A DNA stretch of 64,000 nucleotides from Lineus longissimus (lineage: Eukaryota; Nemertea; Pilidiophora; Heteronemertea; Lineidae), in the NCBI RefSeq assembly GCF_910592395.1, contig NC_088324.1, positions 1-64,000 of the forward strand. The letters run 5' to 3'. Within the stretch, counting starts at the first letter, position 1, and every line of letters starts with the position of its first letter. Position numbers and translations under genes: made by a program. The notes beneath the pieces were generated by a model, which was given only the letters and a program-made list of their open reading frames with translations, was not told the DNA's origin and made no database searches. Positions 13,680 to 23,239 of this stretch are shown in pieces.

Positions 13680-15205
13680 TGAGTGGATTCTTTCTATTTG
13701 AACTCAGTTGAAGTGGCGATATCCTGCTAGTCAACATTCTATTTAACCTGTTTTCTACTCTAACTGCCCTGTGACATTGGGGTTTTTTTTATTAAAAAAA
13801 CATCAGTCTGAAAATTAGCCTACTTCCTCCACCAATTATACCCTTTACAATGATATTTGATGAATAAAGTGTGCCATCAGTTAGAAGAATACAGTAGAAC
13901 CTCCCCTTCCGGACACCTCTACCATGCGGATGCCTCTGTATTACAGACAAGTCTGTTCAGTCCCGATCTACTTGGAATTGCGGAGACGGCGATAGTGACT
14001 TTTTGGTCCAATTACCTTGCAATTACAGACAGTGAACAAAAGCAATGGCTTCCCGTGTGCACTTAGGGAGTTGATTAGGCCCGGGTCTTTCAAACACCTC
14101 TGATTAGGCCTAACAAGTGAGAAGTTTCCATAATTGATGAATTAGACATTGTGTTCAGTTAATAAGGGTGGAGTGAATTCAATGTTTGTTGCTTCTCTAG
14201 TTACATCCTGAGGAAATCAGGGGTTAATGTTTGCTTCTCTGACCGTGCCCACAAACCCCAGAGACATTCGCCCGCATTTGGTGAAGTAGCCAGCGCAGAA
14301 GTAAGTGCACCCAATCAGAGCGTTGCTTACATTTGAGTCTGGGAATGTCACACACTTAGTAACTCACATGTTCCCTGTTTGTTTGATCTGATGATTAGAG
14401 AGCACTGTCTCCTTCATGGTGCACACTGTAACCTCGATCTGAGATTTCTTATTGTGATTTCCATTCATACAAATCATTAGAAGTACGGTACTAGGATCGA
14501 GGTTGACAGATATATTTGTCAGGATGCCCTAATTAGAATGACCTAAGTACTAACAGTACAATGTAATAGCAATGTTGGTAATTATAAATTGCCTCCAGTA
14601 GAATAGTCATAAGGTATAAGGTATCATAATGAAATACTCTCGAATGTGCCTCTCAATGATGTTGAAATAATCAATAATTAAGACTGATTTCTTTTCATCA
14701 AAGTGCATATAAAGGACCCAAGACCCCCCATGAAACATACATATGAATCAACTATTGGACAATAATGGCATAACCTCCCTACTTAGGACACCTCTCTATC
14801 AGTGTTAATAGTTAATCAACTATTGGATAATAAAGCGGATCCGAAGGCGAAAGGCATAAGCATTGAACAAATTATTATTACCCACTCACTGTTCATCCCG
14901 ATTGAGTTGAATGTTGGATGGCATCCAACGACAATGCGCATGATATCTACAGGGGGCTTGGCTTACATATCAAACAGTCTTAGATCGGAGAGTTTAGAGT
15001 ATTGACCAAAAGCACAAAAAGTGCTGTATCACGGTAACTTGGGACTCGATTATCACCAAGTTTTTATTACAGGTAGATGTAATAACATTATATCATCTTC
15101 AAAAATCATTATTCCCCATCAACCTGATCAATGAAATGAATGTAAAGTGAAACTCAAACTTCAGCCTGATCAAATATGAAAATGTTATTGTGTCAGTGAT
15201 AATAT
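13680..15205. other. Non-coding stretch with diverged dispersed repeats
   Basis: 13890-13990 and 14752-14800 carry the AGTAGAACCTCCC / GGACACCTCT motifs that also occur at 22325-22500, marking old copies of one dispersed family. No gene is supported here. Confidence 0.5.
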
Positions 15206-15208
15206 GTA

Positions 15209-16165
15209 CAGTCCTTCAAAAAAGTAAATGGACACACAAAAATCAAATTTTCTTGAAAACGGCTGGTGATAAATCGATTCGGTTTGATAGGACATTTAGT
15301 TGTGCATCATGGTATCTACCACATAAAAATTAGCCATTTTATCTAATACCGACTTTTATTGATTTACAAAAGGCCCCAAAATCAACTTTTTCGTTTCCGA
15401 TTTTTTTCGTACTTTTTCTTGATAGGATGAATCACCATGATGAAAAAGCCACGTCCCCATCAAGGTGATGAAAATATCTTGTGTTAATTGGTGGGAAAAC
15501 AGCATTTTATGTCAAAATTTTGCACCTTGTTTATTGACTTTGGAATTACTTTGGAGAAGTCGACCATAGCCAATTATGTCAGTTTCAACATGCAGCCCGA
15601 GTGTTAATTCCTTATTGGCTGAGGTTTTGAATGGGGGTGGAAATGTTGTTAACATTGATGTATTGTAAACGCGAGGGTAAAGTAATATTGGTGAACCCAT
15701 TGTCCAGCTGCCAAATCCAGGCCTGGGAGAGCTATTCATAGGCATATTAAACAAGGCCATTGAAATGGTGACATGATTCCGGTTGTCTGGGCCAGGTGAA
15801 TAATATCAAGGGGGCATCTCCGCAGTAGAAGACCGGGTAACAAAACCCTTTTGCACAAATGGGTTAATAAGTTGCAGATTCAAGTGAAAACTGTGGAATT
15901 TCTTAGATATTCACTCATAACTCAACAGAAGCTTCCAGTCAATATAAAATTTGCCCCCAAAAAATGCGTGATAAAAAAGTTGATTTTGGGACCTTTCATA
16001 AATCGAAAAAATTGACTTATAGGTAAAATAGCAAATTTCCAAGTGGTAGATATCATGATGCACAACTAAATGCCCTATCAAATGCAGCAAACCGCATCGA
16101 TTTATCACCAGCCGTTTTCAAGAAAATTTGATTTTTGTGTGTCCATTTACTTTTTTGAAGGACTG
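15209..16165. mobile_element. 957 bp TIR element flanked by TA, Tc1/mariner-like and non-autonomous
   Basis: The left end starts CAGTCCTTCAAAAAAGTAAA and the right end is its reverse complement. The terminal inverted repeats stay similar for about 190-200 bases (15209 to about 15400 and about 15960 to 16165), with small indels. A TA dinucleotide lies on both sides (15207-15208 and 16166-16167), as expected for Tc1/mariner insertion. The interior of about 560 bases has no open frame with a recognisable DDE transposase motif, so this is probably a deletion derivative moved in trans. Superfamily assignment rests only on the TA duplication and the TIR style. Confidence 0.85.
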
Positions 16166-16167
16166 TA

Positions 16168-17120
16168 CATGTGTACTGAGACATGCCTGAGTTTGTGCGA
16201 TCTGATGTTTTCAAACTCATCTTGGCTGGCTTGTTCTAAAATAGGCATCTATCTGGTCAGAGACTATCAACACGACAAAGCCTAGATCCACCCAAGCGGC
16301 CTTTGATCGCCAATTGAGACGTGTCTCACTTTCTCTTCACTCATGTTAGACCCATTTTATGTGGGACATTTCCTGATCATTATTAATTTTTCTTCTTGTT
16401 AGCGTTTGCTCTGCACTTCCGTCAATCGTAAAATCCTTCATCAAAATGTCACGAAAAAATCTATCTTTTCAAATCATGAAGTTATTAATCTTAAAATAGA
16501 GTGAAATCATGCTCTGGTCACTTCTCTGACTTAAAGAAAGTTCAACAAAAGTTGTGTCTGCTTTCTTGATAATCGCAAAATATCAAACATCTGAGATTTT
16601 CAATTTTCGAAGATTTTTGTGAGATTTTCTTATCCCCTCAAAATCATAAATGACATTAGGATAATTTAAAGTGATACTATGATGTGATTTACAACTTTGT
16701 GGAAATACGTCCGTTTTTAATTGTTGATCACAAATGTAAAGCTCAAATTTTCCATTTTTGATTAGATTTATTATAAAATCGCTGAATGTAAACTACTGCG
16801 ACCGCAAAAATTTTCATGTTGTGACGTCATCAACGAAAACAGCATCGAAGCGAGCCGTCCGGGCGGGATTAAACCATCAATTTCTAGAAAATGTGCATTT
16901 CGATTCGAAAACCTTACTGATTTATGAGAAAGTGCCGTAGTCATTTGTCAAAAACAGCTTAAACATTATATGGTGAAATTTGACACGAGTTACCCTTTAA
17001 GGTTCAGAAGACGTCGGGTTGGCTGTGGAAGTGGGAAATGTTCAATGTTAAGATTTGTGAAATTCACAAAATGCTTTCGAAACATTCAAAGTGAAGACTT
17101 GAAGGGAGGGTATGTTTGTT
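16168..17120. other. Non-coding stretch upstream of a candidate terminal exon
   Basis: A+T-rich sequence with short open frames only. Earlier exons of the gene ending at 17255 may lie here or further left, but I could not identify them. Confidence 0.4.
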
Positions 17121-17130
17121 CTCCCCACAG

Positions 17131-17255
17131 AATTAGTGTTTCAGAAGCCTGCAGCGGGTTTTCTGATGATTTTTTGGAAGAAGAATGTTGTGGCATCAGA
17201 AACAGCTTTGAGAGCTGCCAGAATATCAGCGGCCGCCCGGATGCCACCCAACTAA
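17131..17255 (+). CDS. Candidate terminal exon, unknown small protein
   Basis: A pyrimidine-rich acceptor (TTGTTCTCCCCACAG) ends at 17130. After it, one frame runs 40 codons to TAA at 17253-17255, and an AATAAA polyadenylation signal follows at 17338-17343. The peptide begins LVFQKPAAGFLMIFWKKN and continues with an Ala/Arg-rich amphipathic tail ending RMPPN. A short hydrophobic patch (GFLMIFW) followed by basic residues would suit a small membrane or mitochondrial protein, but I do not recognise the family. A longer frame in another phase (16970-17338) also crosses this region and ignores the splice site. The support is the order acceptor, short frame, stop, polyA signal; earlier exons were not found. 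Confidence 0.4.
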
Positions 17256-17337
17256 TTCTGGATGCCGTCATTGGACGTCCTGCATGCTTGTTGATAATCT
17301 ATAGACCTGCCCATACAAAGAACTATACACCTAATTA

Positions 17338-17343
17338 AATAAA
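17338..17343 (+). terminator. Polyadenylation signal AATAAA
   Basis: Canonical hexamer 83 bases after the stop of the candidate exon 17131-17255. Confidence 0.45.
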
Positions 17344-19090
17344 ACATGAAAACTTTATGTCTTCTGACCTTTTTAAAGTAATTTCAAACTGTGAGCTTCA
17401 TCTTGCCTGACATTTATCACTCTCAAATATTATGTTTGGTGATACTTTGTACTTAACCATTGGAAATCCCAGCATTTCTCTTTGATAATATTTCAAGTGG
17501 TGATATCCTAAGTGAAATATGTGTTGTGACAGGATGTCTGTCAGCCTGGCATGTCAAGAACTCCAAGAGCCAGAATCATGACATTTCACTGTGGATACTT
17601 CTGATAAGACTTCATGGCATTATTAGCTCAGCTGACAAAGTCAGCGGAGCTAGTCAAATAGCTATTCGATTGGTGTCCGTCCTTCCATCATGCCATCTGT
17701 AGACAAAGTTGGGCATTTTGTAATCATACAACCGAGGCACTTCAAATCTAGTCTTGCTTATAAACACCGCAGAAAATGTTGCTTACGGAAAAAAATTTGG
17801 GCGATTCGACTCAAATTCAGCTCCCTAGGGGGCAAAATGCGTAAATGAAAAAACAATTTTTTGAAGCTCTATTCCAGCAGATAAAAGCTTGAAATAAAGT
17901 TGAAAAGGTCTTCATGATACAGAAGTTTTGATATAAAATAGATTAGTTTCGATTTATATCACCAGTTGGCGGTAGTGAGCAAAACTGTTGTTTGACCCCG
18001 GATGACCCCGCTTTAAATTTCCCGCCGAGGTTACCTGGAGAACTATCGTCAAGAAAATGGCGGTGACATTTTTATTTCTACCGGAGTGATGATTTTGTAA
18101 GTGACGAATTTTCTTTTTTAAGCCTTTACGGAAACGTATTTTGGTACGAAACTTCACACGTTTATAGAAAAGATCAACGAGAATGTGTTCAAATGCCCTC
18201 ATAACGATGAGTTCAACAGAATTTGGTCAAAACAACCTTCGAATGGAGTCAACTTTCTTTGCGAAATTGAAGCGACGACCTCATTATTTATCGTAATTTA
18301 TGCAGATCTGAGTCCAGCTGATGGGTGATGTTCTGATTTGTGTTCAAACTATTGGAAACTTCGGAAATTAGTTCTATTAGTTCTACTATTCTGCAGGAGT
18401 ATATTATAGCCATTGATGTTGACAGCTAAAAGCACGAAAACTTTGTTCAGGTTTCTCGTCCAATCACGTGACCTCTCCAACACTCGATAATGCACTCTTT
18501 TCGTCCACGTTTTAGGCCAATCTTCGGCCTGAACATGAAATCTAATAAGCGCAGTACTTAAAGGCCGTGGTTTCCCTCGATGTTTCTCTCGCCTTGAAAA
18601 CATTCCTGGGTAAAATCCATTGAGATTAGCCGAGTTAATCCACTTTTTCCGTGCCTAAATCTCTGCCGCTGAATTCTATAAATAGAAATTATTAACATCG
18701 CGGCAGTGTGGTTCCCATTGTGCGCCCTCCCACTTCACACCATGTCAGGAACTTTTACGGAGAGAGAGGGCGTGCGGTAAGAAGAATGGCCAAAATGACG
18801 TCACATTTTCCTGGCAATGTCTCTTGCCAGACCAGTGAAAGCATCTTTACAGACAACGTTAGAACTAGAAAACGAATATGTTAATTTGCAAAATTAAAAG
18901 CAGATTTCACCACTAACCAGCCAAATCGGAATACGACGGCGCAAAATGTTCTCGCTTTCCTCCTGCTAAAAAACCCTGTTCCCGCACTCCTATTTTAATT
19001 TATGCCAAGGAATATGATATGATCTGTTTTCACTTTTTTGTAATTAAATGGTATTCATATAATGAGATCAATAGTAGTGTCCATGTCAGA
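17344..19090. other. Non-coding stretch
   Basis: 17635-17700 resembles a widespread invertebrate dispersed repeat containing the sequence GTCAGCGGAGCTA. Elsewhere there are only short frames. The region around 18.0-18.8 kb is richer in CpG and could hold a promoter, but nothing specific can be shown. Confidence 0.4.
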
Positions 19091-19095
19091 TCCCA

Positions 19096-19131
19096 TCATG
19101 GAGGTATAAATAATTATTTATACCTCCATGA
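19096..19131. repeat. Perfect 36 bp palindrome
   Basis: The 18-base half site TCATGGAGGTATAAATAA is followed immediately by its exact reverse complement with no loop. The flanks do not continue the symmetry. Confidence 0.95.
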
Positions 19132-19162
19132 TCACATCGTTCAACTAGTCTTCTCTCCCCAG

Positions 19163-19243
19163 GTGCCTCACACGGACCTTCACGTCCCCATACTCAAGAC
19201 CAACTCTTACAATATCGCCCTCAAAACAACCCTGGAGTCATGA
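19163..19243 (+). CDS. Candidate terminal exon, unknown protein
   Basis: A good acceptor (CTAGTCTTCTCTCCCCAG) ends at 19162. The phase-0 frame then reads VPHTDLHVPILKTNSYNIAL and six more residues to a TGA at 19241-19243. All three frames are open across this short interval, and a CAG-GTGCTC sequence at about 19250 could act as a donor, so the exon could also be internal and in another frame. No homologue recognised. Confidence 0.3.
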   Translation: MPHTDLHVPILKTNSYNIALKTTLES

Positions 19244-19516
19244 ATTCACAGGTGCTCCTGTGAAATCTCAGTTCTAGTTTATTTATCAAACTTTATCGAG
19301 GGTTATCGAATCGAATGGATGTGTCGATCGTCGGGGCGGATTGATATGTGGTTAGGTTGTGCGTCCAAGGCGATTAGGTCATTCAGTTAGTTTGAGAAAG
19401 ATCATGATCATGAAGATGCGTGTTGTGTTATCATAACTGGAAAATAAGTTGAAGTTATTATTAGTAGTACTACGATTCTTACATGAGTAAAAAGTAGACG
19501 TTTTAAGCAACACAAT

Positions 19517-20200
19517 AATGTTACTCCCATAAAAAAACTGTCAATTCTCCTTACCACTCACAGAAAGCAAGCCATTGCTGTTAAGTTATGCAGGGGCTTA
19601 ATCAATTACTTGCACTCCATGTGGGGTGAATAACATTACCTTTTGAACGGCTGGCTGTAGGAGGATGATTGGAACAGCCGGTATACCTGCTGACCTGCTG
19701 AACCGAGGTTAATGTTATTTTCAATCCACGATTGCAGGTCACCTGATTTTCGAGATTTCGCGGGAAATGAAATTGTAAAGAAACGCATGTGTGCAGTTCA
19801 AATGTAAACAAAAATGTATTTTTGGCACCTTCGGTTGCTGGACTTGGGTTTTCCCGCAGTTAGGAGCTGGATCAAATTGGTGGTCTATTGTGCTGTTTTA
19901 GTCAGAGGTAGCCCTTGATTATGAAGGGATTTTCAAATTAAGGTGACCATAGTCTTTTATATGCTCAGCTCACCACAGCTTTCAATACTTGATGTATCTG
20001 AAGAGGCGCGCGGAACCTGACATGGCCTTACCAAGGAGCTGCTAACTTTCCCTTTTTGGCTGAGACATTGCTTCATGTAGGACTAGGAGGAGCACGCATT
20101 TTAATTTGTCTCTTCGATATTGCTCCTTTATTGCATTAGATTTTCATCGCAATTCGATCTATTCAAGATATAGCCAATTTGAACCTGTCTGCGCCAAGGA
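19517..20200 (-). repeat. Inverted, diverged solo copy of part of the 2.18 kb array unit
   Basis: The reverse complement matches the unit from roughly its position 745 (GGCGCAGGCAGGTTCAAAT region) to about 1650 (GGTAAGGAGAATTTACAG region), with an internal deletion and many substitutions. It includes the counterpart of the Q-rich exon-like stretch. This shows the unit also exists as an interspersed element outside the array. Confidence 0.85.
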
Positions 20201-21220
20201 TAGATTGGTTCCAGATCGACTCACTATGACTAGGAATACGCAGTAGAGCGCAATGTCATGAAAAACGACCCTTTGTATTGTAAATTCCAATCACCTGCAG
20301 GACAGGTCAATTTCTCTCAATAAAATTAATTTTGTTGACTCCTGTAATCTCTACCTTATCAAAAAAAAAGAAAGTGGTGCTAGTCCCAAACTGGTAATTT
20401 CTATTTATTTTGACCTCTGTTAAATCATGATACTGTACCTCTCAATTACAGACAGCATTTTGTATCCTTGTGCTGTACAACCCAGCCTGGACATACCACA
20501 GTTGTCCATGGAGAAGTCTCATCCTCTCTGACACTTTTTTTCTGTAAAGCTACTGATACAACATGCTGAACTAGGGATATCTTCCGTTGCCTCCTGTAAT
20601 ATTTACATACCATGGCTGATTAGTTCAATCATTTTTCATCCACCTGGCAGCTCTGCATTGGAAATTTTAGTGGTATAACGTGTTCTCTTGACCTTCAAAC
20701 AGTAGTATAAAGCCGATATTTACTGCTTTATACCCTCAGTCCTGTGTTATTAGGTCATCCAGCTGAGCGCCAGGCCCTTGGGCCTCTTGTTAGAGGTTAA
20801 ACACGAAATTAACTGCATTTAGGGACTTATTGCTGCTATCTACATGCAACCCCCAATAGATTGATTGGAGTACGCTATTTTGCACAATGCATTGAGACCA
20901 GTGACAGCAGGTCCTGTTCCAAATAAGGCCCTCACATATTAGGCATATCACCTACCCACTCCCGTACCTAATGCCACTGTCGGACCAAAGCCAGGCGCAT
21001 GGAGAGATGCAGAACGCAATTCAAACTGACAACATCAGTCAGTAAAGAATAAATCAAAGAGCAAGCGCGGGCCACTGTACATATTTTGTCCATCCTGGCA
21101 TAACTGTTTATTGATACCCTGACTACATGTTCCGGTAGGCCAATCTGCAGAATTTGCCTTATCACTCAGGTCAGTGTTTCTCGAATAGAACTAAAATAGA
21201 ACAGGCTAATCATTAATCTC
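20201..21220. other. Non-coding stretch
   Basis: Short frames only. 20340-20470 has weak similarity to the GGACACCTCT dispersed family. No gene seen. Confidence 0.4.
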
Positions 21221-21221
21221 C

Positions 21222-21311
21222 CTTGGTTTTGTAGGTCTTGGGTCTTGGGTCTTGGTTTTGTAGACACCCACACGGGTGTCTACAAAACCAAGACCTACAA
21301 AACCAAGACCC
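21222..21311. repeat. Head-to-head inverted repeat with GGTTTTGTAGACACCC ends
   Basis: The left arm ends GGTTTTGTAGACACCC at 21269. The right arm begins with its reverse complement at 21274, leaving a 4-base loop. Both arms are built from GTCTTGGTTTTGTAG repeats. The right arm pairs again with 21726-21774, so 21274-21774 could be a TIR element with ends GGGTGTCTACAAAACC. Confidence 0.8.
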
Positions 21312-21636
21312 ATCAACAAACCTACTCCAAACTAGTACCTAGTACCATAGTACCTGCCCAAGAAGTAATTACATTGTTCTTTTTTTTCATTCACCCTAAC
21401 CCTTTAGAAAGCTAGGCTATATTATCACGAATACCCTCGAGAGGACTATTTAAGGTATTTTAGCTTTTGTATTATATCCTTACCCCGAGATCCTTATTTT
21501 CTTGGAAAAGCTTAACCAGTGTTAAATGTTCTGAACAGAATCTGAGTACAAAGCATCAAAGAGCTTGTTTATATAGGAGCTTCTGTTTTATTGATAAATT
21601 GCAACTTCCTGCTGAAAAAAGGAGAGATGTAGATGG

Positions 21637-21776
21637 GGTCTTGGTTTTGTAGGTCTTGGTTTTGTAGATGGGGGTCTTGGTTTTGTAGGTGGGGGTCTTG
21701 GTTTTGTAGGTCTTGGTTTTGTAGATGGGGGTCTTGGTTTTGTAGGTCTTGGGTCTTGGTTTTGTAGACACCCGTG
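21637..21776. repeat. GTCTTGGTTTTGTAG minisatellite forming the right TIR of a MITE-like element
   Basis: Six to eight copies of the 15 bp motif are interleaved with GATGGGG/GTGGGG spacers. The end (GTAGACACCCGTG) mirrors the start at about 21271-21290. Motif-rich TIRs of this kind suggest a non-autonomous DNA element. Confidence 0.75.
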
Positions 21777-21967
21777 CTGGAAGCTAATACTGATGTGGCA
21801 GGGAGAATATGCGTGAAGTTTGTGTATGCTTTTGAGAATGAGCGGAGCTCTCCAGTCGACGTGCTCTCTGAAAAGTTGTTATTTATTCTAAAACCACGAA
21901 GATATTCGACGTATGACACCCTCAGTGACACTCTTACGTATGATCCAGACCTACGAAGTCAAAGGTT
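21774..21967 (+). CDS. Probable coding exon of an unrecognised gene
   Basis: The frame reads VLEANTDVAGRICVKFVYAF then ENERSSPVDVLSEKLLF and continues through a Tyr/Arg/Thr-rich part. It has balanced amino-acid use and stays open to 22022. A donor-like AAAG-GTTGCA at 21967/21968 would end the exon in phase 2. This fits the terminal exon at 22670, which needs one base less than a codon at its start, and the join creates a serine codon. The left edge lies exactly where the MITE right end (TTTTGTAG, ACACCCGTG) finishes, so the acceptor may be supplied by the transposon end or the true edge may have been overwritten. I do not recognise the protein. Linkage to the exon at 22670 is inference from phase and proximity. 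Confidence 0.5.
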
Positions 21968-22324
21968 GCAAGAATTCGACGCATTTCCAAGGCCCAATTT
22001 TGAAACAAAAATTACCTCCTAAATAGCGGCCACAACGCGCATTATAGTATAGATGTACTTGGTCACAGAGGTCATTTTCATTCAAAGGTGCCATGAGTTG
22101 AAAAGAAATTGGCACAGGGATCAGGCTGTTTGTGTTTATACATATGTGGCCCATCACGTCAATACCAGGCGCATATCGCTCTGAGTTTGGCAGGTTGAGA
22201 CGGACTGTTCATTTCTCTGTTGTCTACCTGTCGTAAAATCTGAGCACATCAATTTCTTCCTGGTGTCATTTAGGCTCATCTTCTGTGAGACCTGCACCAG
22301 GTTTTGCTGTGATGGGTCACATAC

Positions 22325-22500
22325 AGTAGAACTTCCCATAGCGGACACCTCTCCATTAAGGACACCCTCTATATCAAAGTCACTAGTTTTGGTCCCAAAT
22401 TGGGTGTTTCCATTCAATTTGAGCTCTCTAATCAGGACACCTCTTTATTAGGGACAGAACTTGTCAGTCCCTAGGTTGTCCTTAATAGAGAGGTTATACT
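22325..22500. repeat. Dispersed repeat with GGACACCTCT motifs
   Basis: Starts ACAGTAGAACTTCCC and contains repeated GGACACCTCT and TTAGGGAC motifs, with a partly inverted tail (GTCCTTAATAGAGAGGTT). Related, more decayed copies lie at 13890-13990 and 14752-14800. Confidence 0.6.
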
Positions 22501-22540
22501 GCATATCCTATTGACTACCAACCAACACAAGTTCTGAATT

Positions 22541-22627
22541 GTTTTTCCAGTTCTGATATAACATCACGTCGCTCCCCGATCATCAGATACCTCCAGCAGA
22601 GAGGTAACACCACCATCTATGAATACC
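22541..22627 (+). pseudogene. Partial duplicate of the terminal exon
   Basis: These 87 bases repeat 22660-22747 almost exactly, including the acceptor TTTTTCCAG and 70-odd exon bases, at an offset of 119 bp. One codon differs (AGG in place of AGT in the RSP region). After the GAATACC at 22621-22627 the sequence leaves the coding pattern. It could act as an alternative acceptor but lacks the true C-terminus, so it looks like a local tandem duplication. Confidence 0.7.
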
Positions 22628-22669
22628 TTCTATATCAACTAACACAAGCCTTTAACATGGTTTTTCCAG

Positions 22670-22835
22670 TTCTGATATAACATCAAGTCGCTCCCCGATC
22701 ATCAGATACCTCCAGCAGAGAGGTAACACCACCATCTTTGAATACCGCATGAGTGAGAAGCCGACCGTGATCCACCTGGCTGAGTATGCGGTCATTTGGA
22801 GGAGAGAGATTACACGGAGGAGGCTGGAGAGTTAA
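22670..22835 (+). CDS. Terminal coding exon of an unrecognised gene
   Basis: After acceptor TTTTTCCAG (ending 22669) one base completes the previous codon. Then 54 codons run to TAA at 22833-22835. The peptide starts SDITSSRSPIIRYLQQRGNT and ends with a basic segment (WRREITRRRLES). The even composition, the splice acceptor in the right phase, and an AATAAA at 23214-23219 about 380 bp downstream all support a real 3' end. No known domain recognised. The preceding exon is probably 21774-21967. Confidence 0.65.
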
Positions 22836-23086
22836 GGGTTAAAGTGGTGTTGAGCAACACATCATCATTATCGTTATTCTGGATGGCAATTTAGGATAGA
22901 AGTGTGAAGTATAGGGAAATGAAATAATACAGGACTCAGGATAGGTTGTTTTCTTTAAGACCAAAAGAGTGCACCTCTAGCTAACTTACTCAACTTTAAA
23001 GAGGACTTTAGGCTAGGTTGGAGCTTGGGGGTGAAACTGGTGGTCTTCCTGTTGGGTAATGACCAATTAGCGGACTGGGTCATGAT

Positions 23087-23166
23087 TGATTCCTCGTACA
23101 AGCACAACAGTTTTGATGTAGTGAGAGATAGGAGAGACCCCTATAGGCAACTTTGTGTAGCTGTCA
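23087..23166 (-). repeat. Dispersed repeat, copy 3 (inverted)
   Basis: The reverse complement matches the GGGTCTCTC part and the CTTGTACGA end of the 11895-12010 repeat. It lies in the probable 3' UTR of the gene ending at 22835. Confidence 0.6.
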
Positions 23167-23213
23167 AAGAAAAGAAAGATTCTTAATTTTTAATTCTGTA
23201 CACATTGTATAAT

Positions 23214-23219
23214 AATAAA
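23214..23219 (+). terminator. Polyadenylation signal AATAAA
   Basis: Canonical hexamer in an A+T-rich context, suitably placed for the gene ending at 22835. Confidence 0.55.
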
Positions 23220-23239
23220 TATTTTAACGTATAAGGATG

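Noticed and set aside
16970-17338. 122-codon plus-strand frame
   Set aside because: Runs through a good splice acceptor at 17130; the shorter frame in another phase after the acceptor, with a downstream AATAAA, is a better explanation.
21556-21931. Minus-strand frames rich in YKTKT or LQNQD repeats
   Set aside because: Products of the GTCTTGGTTTTGTAG motif array; the plus strand of the adjoining part is the more credible coding exon.
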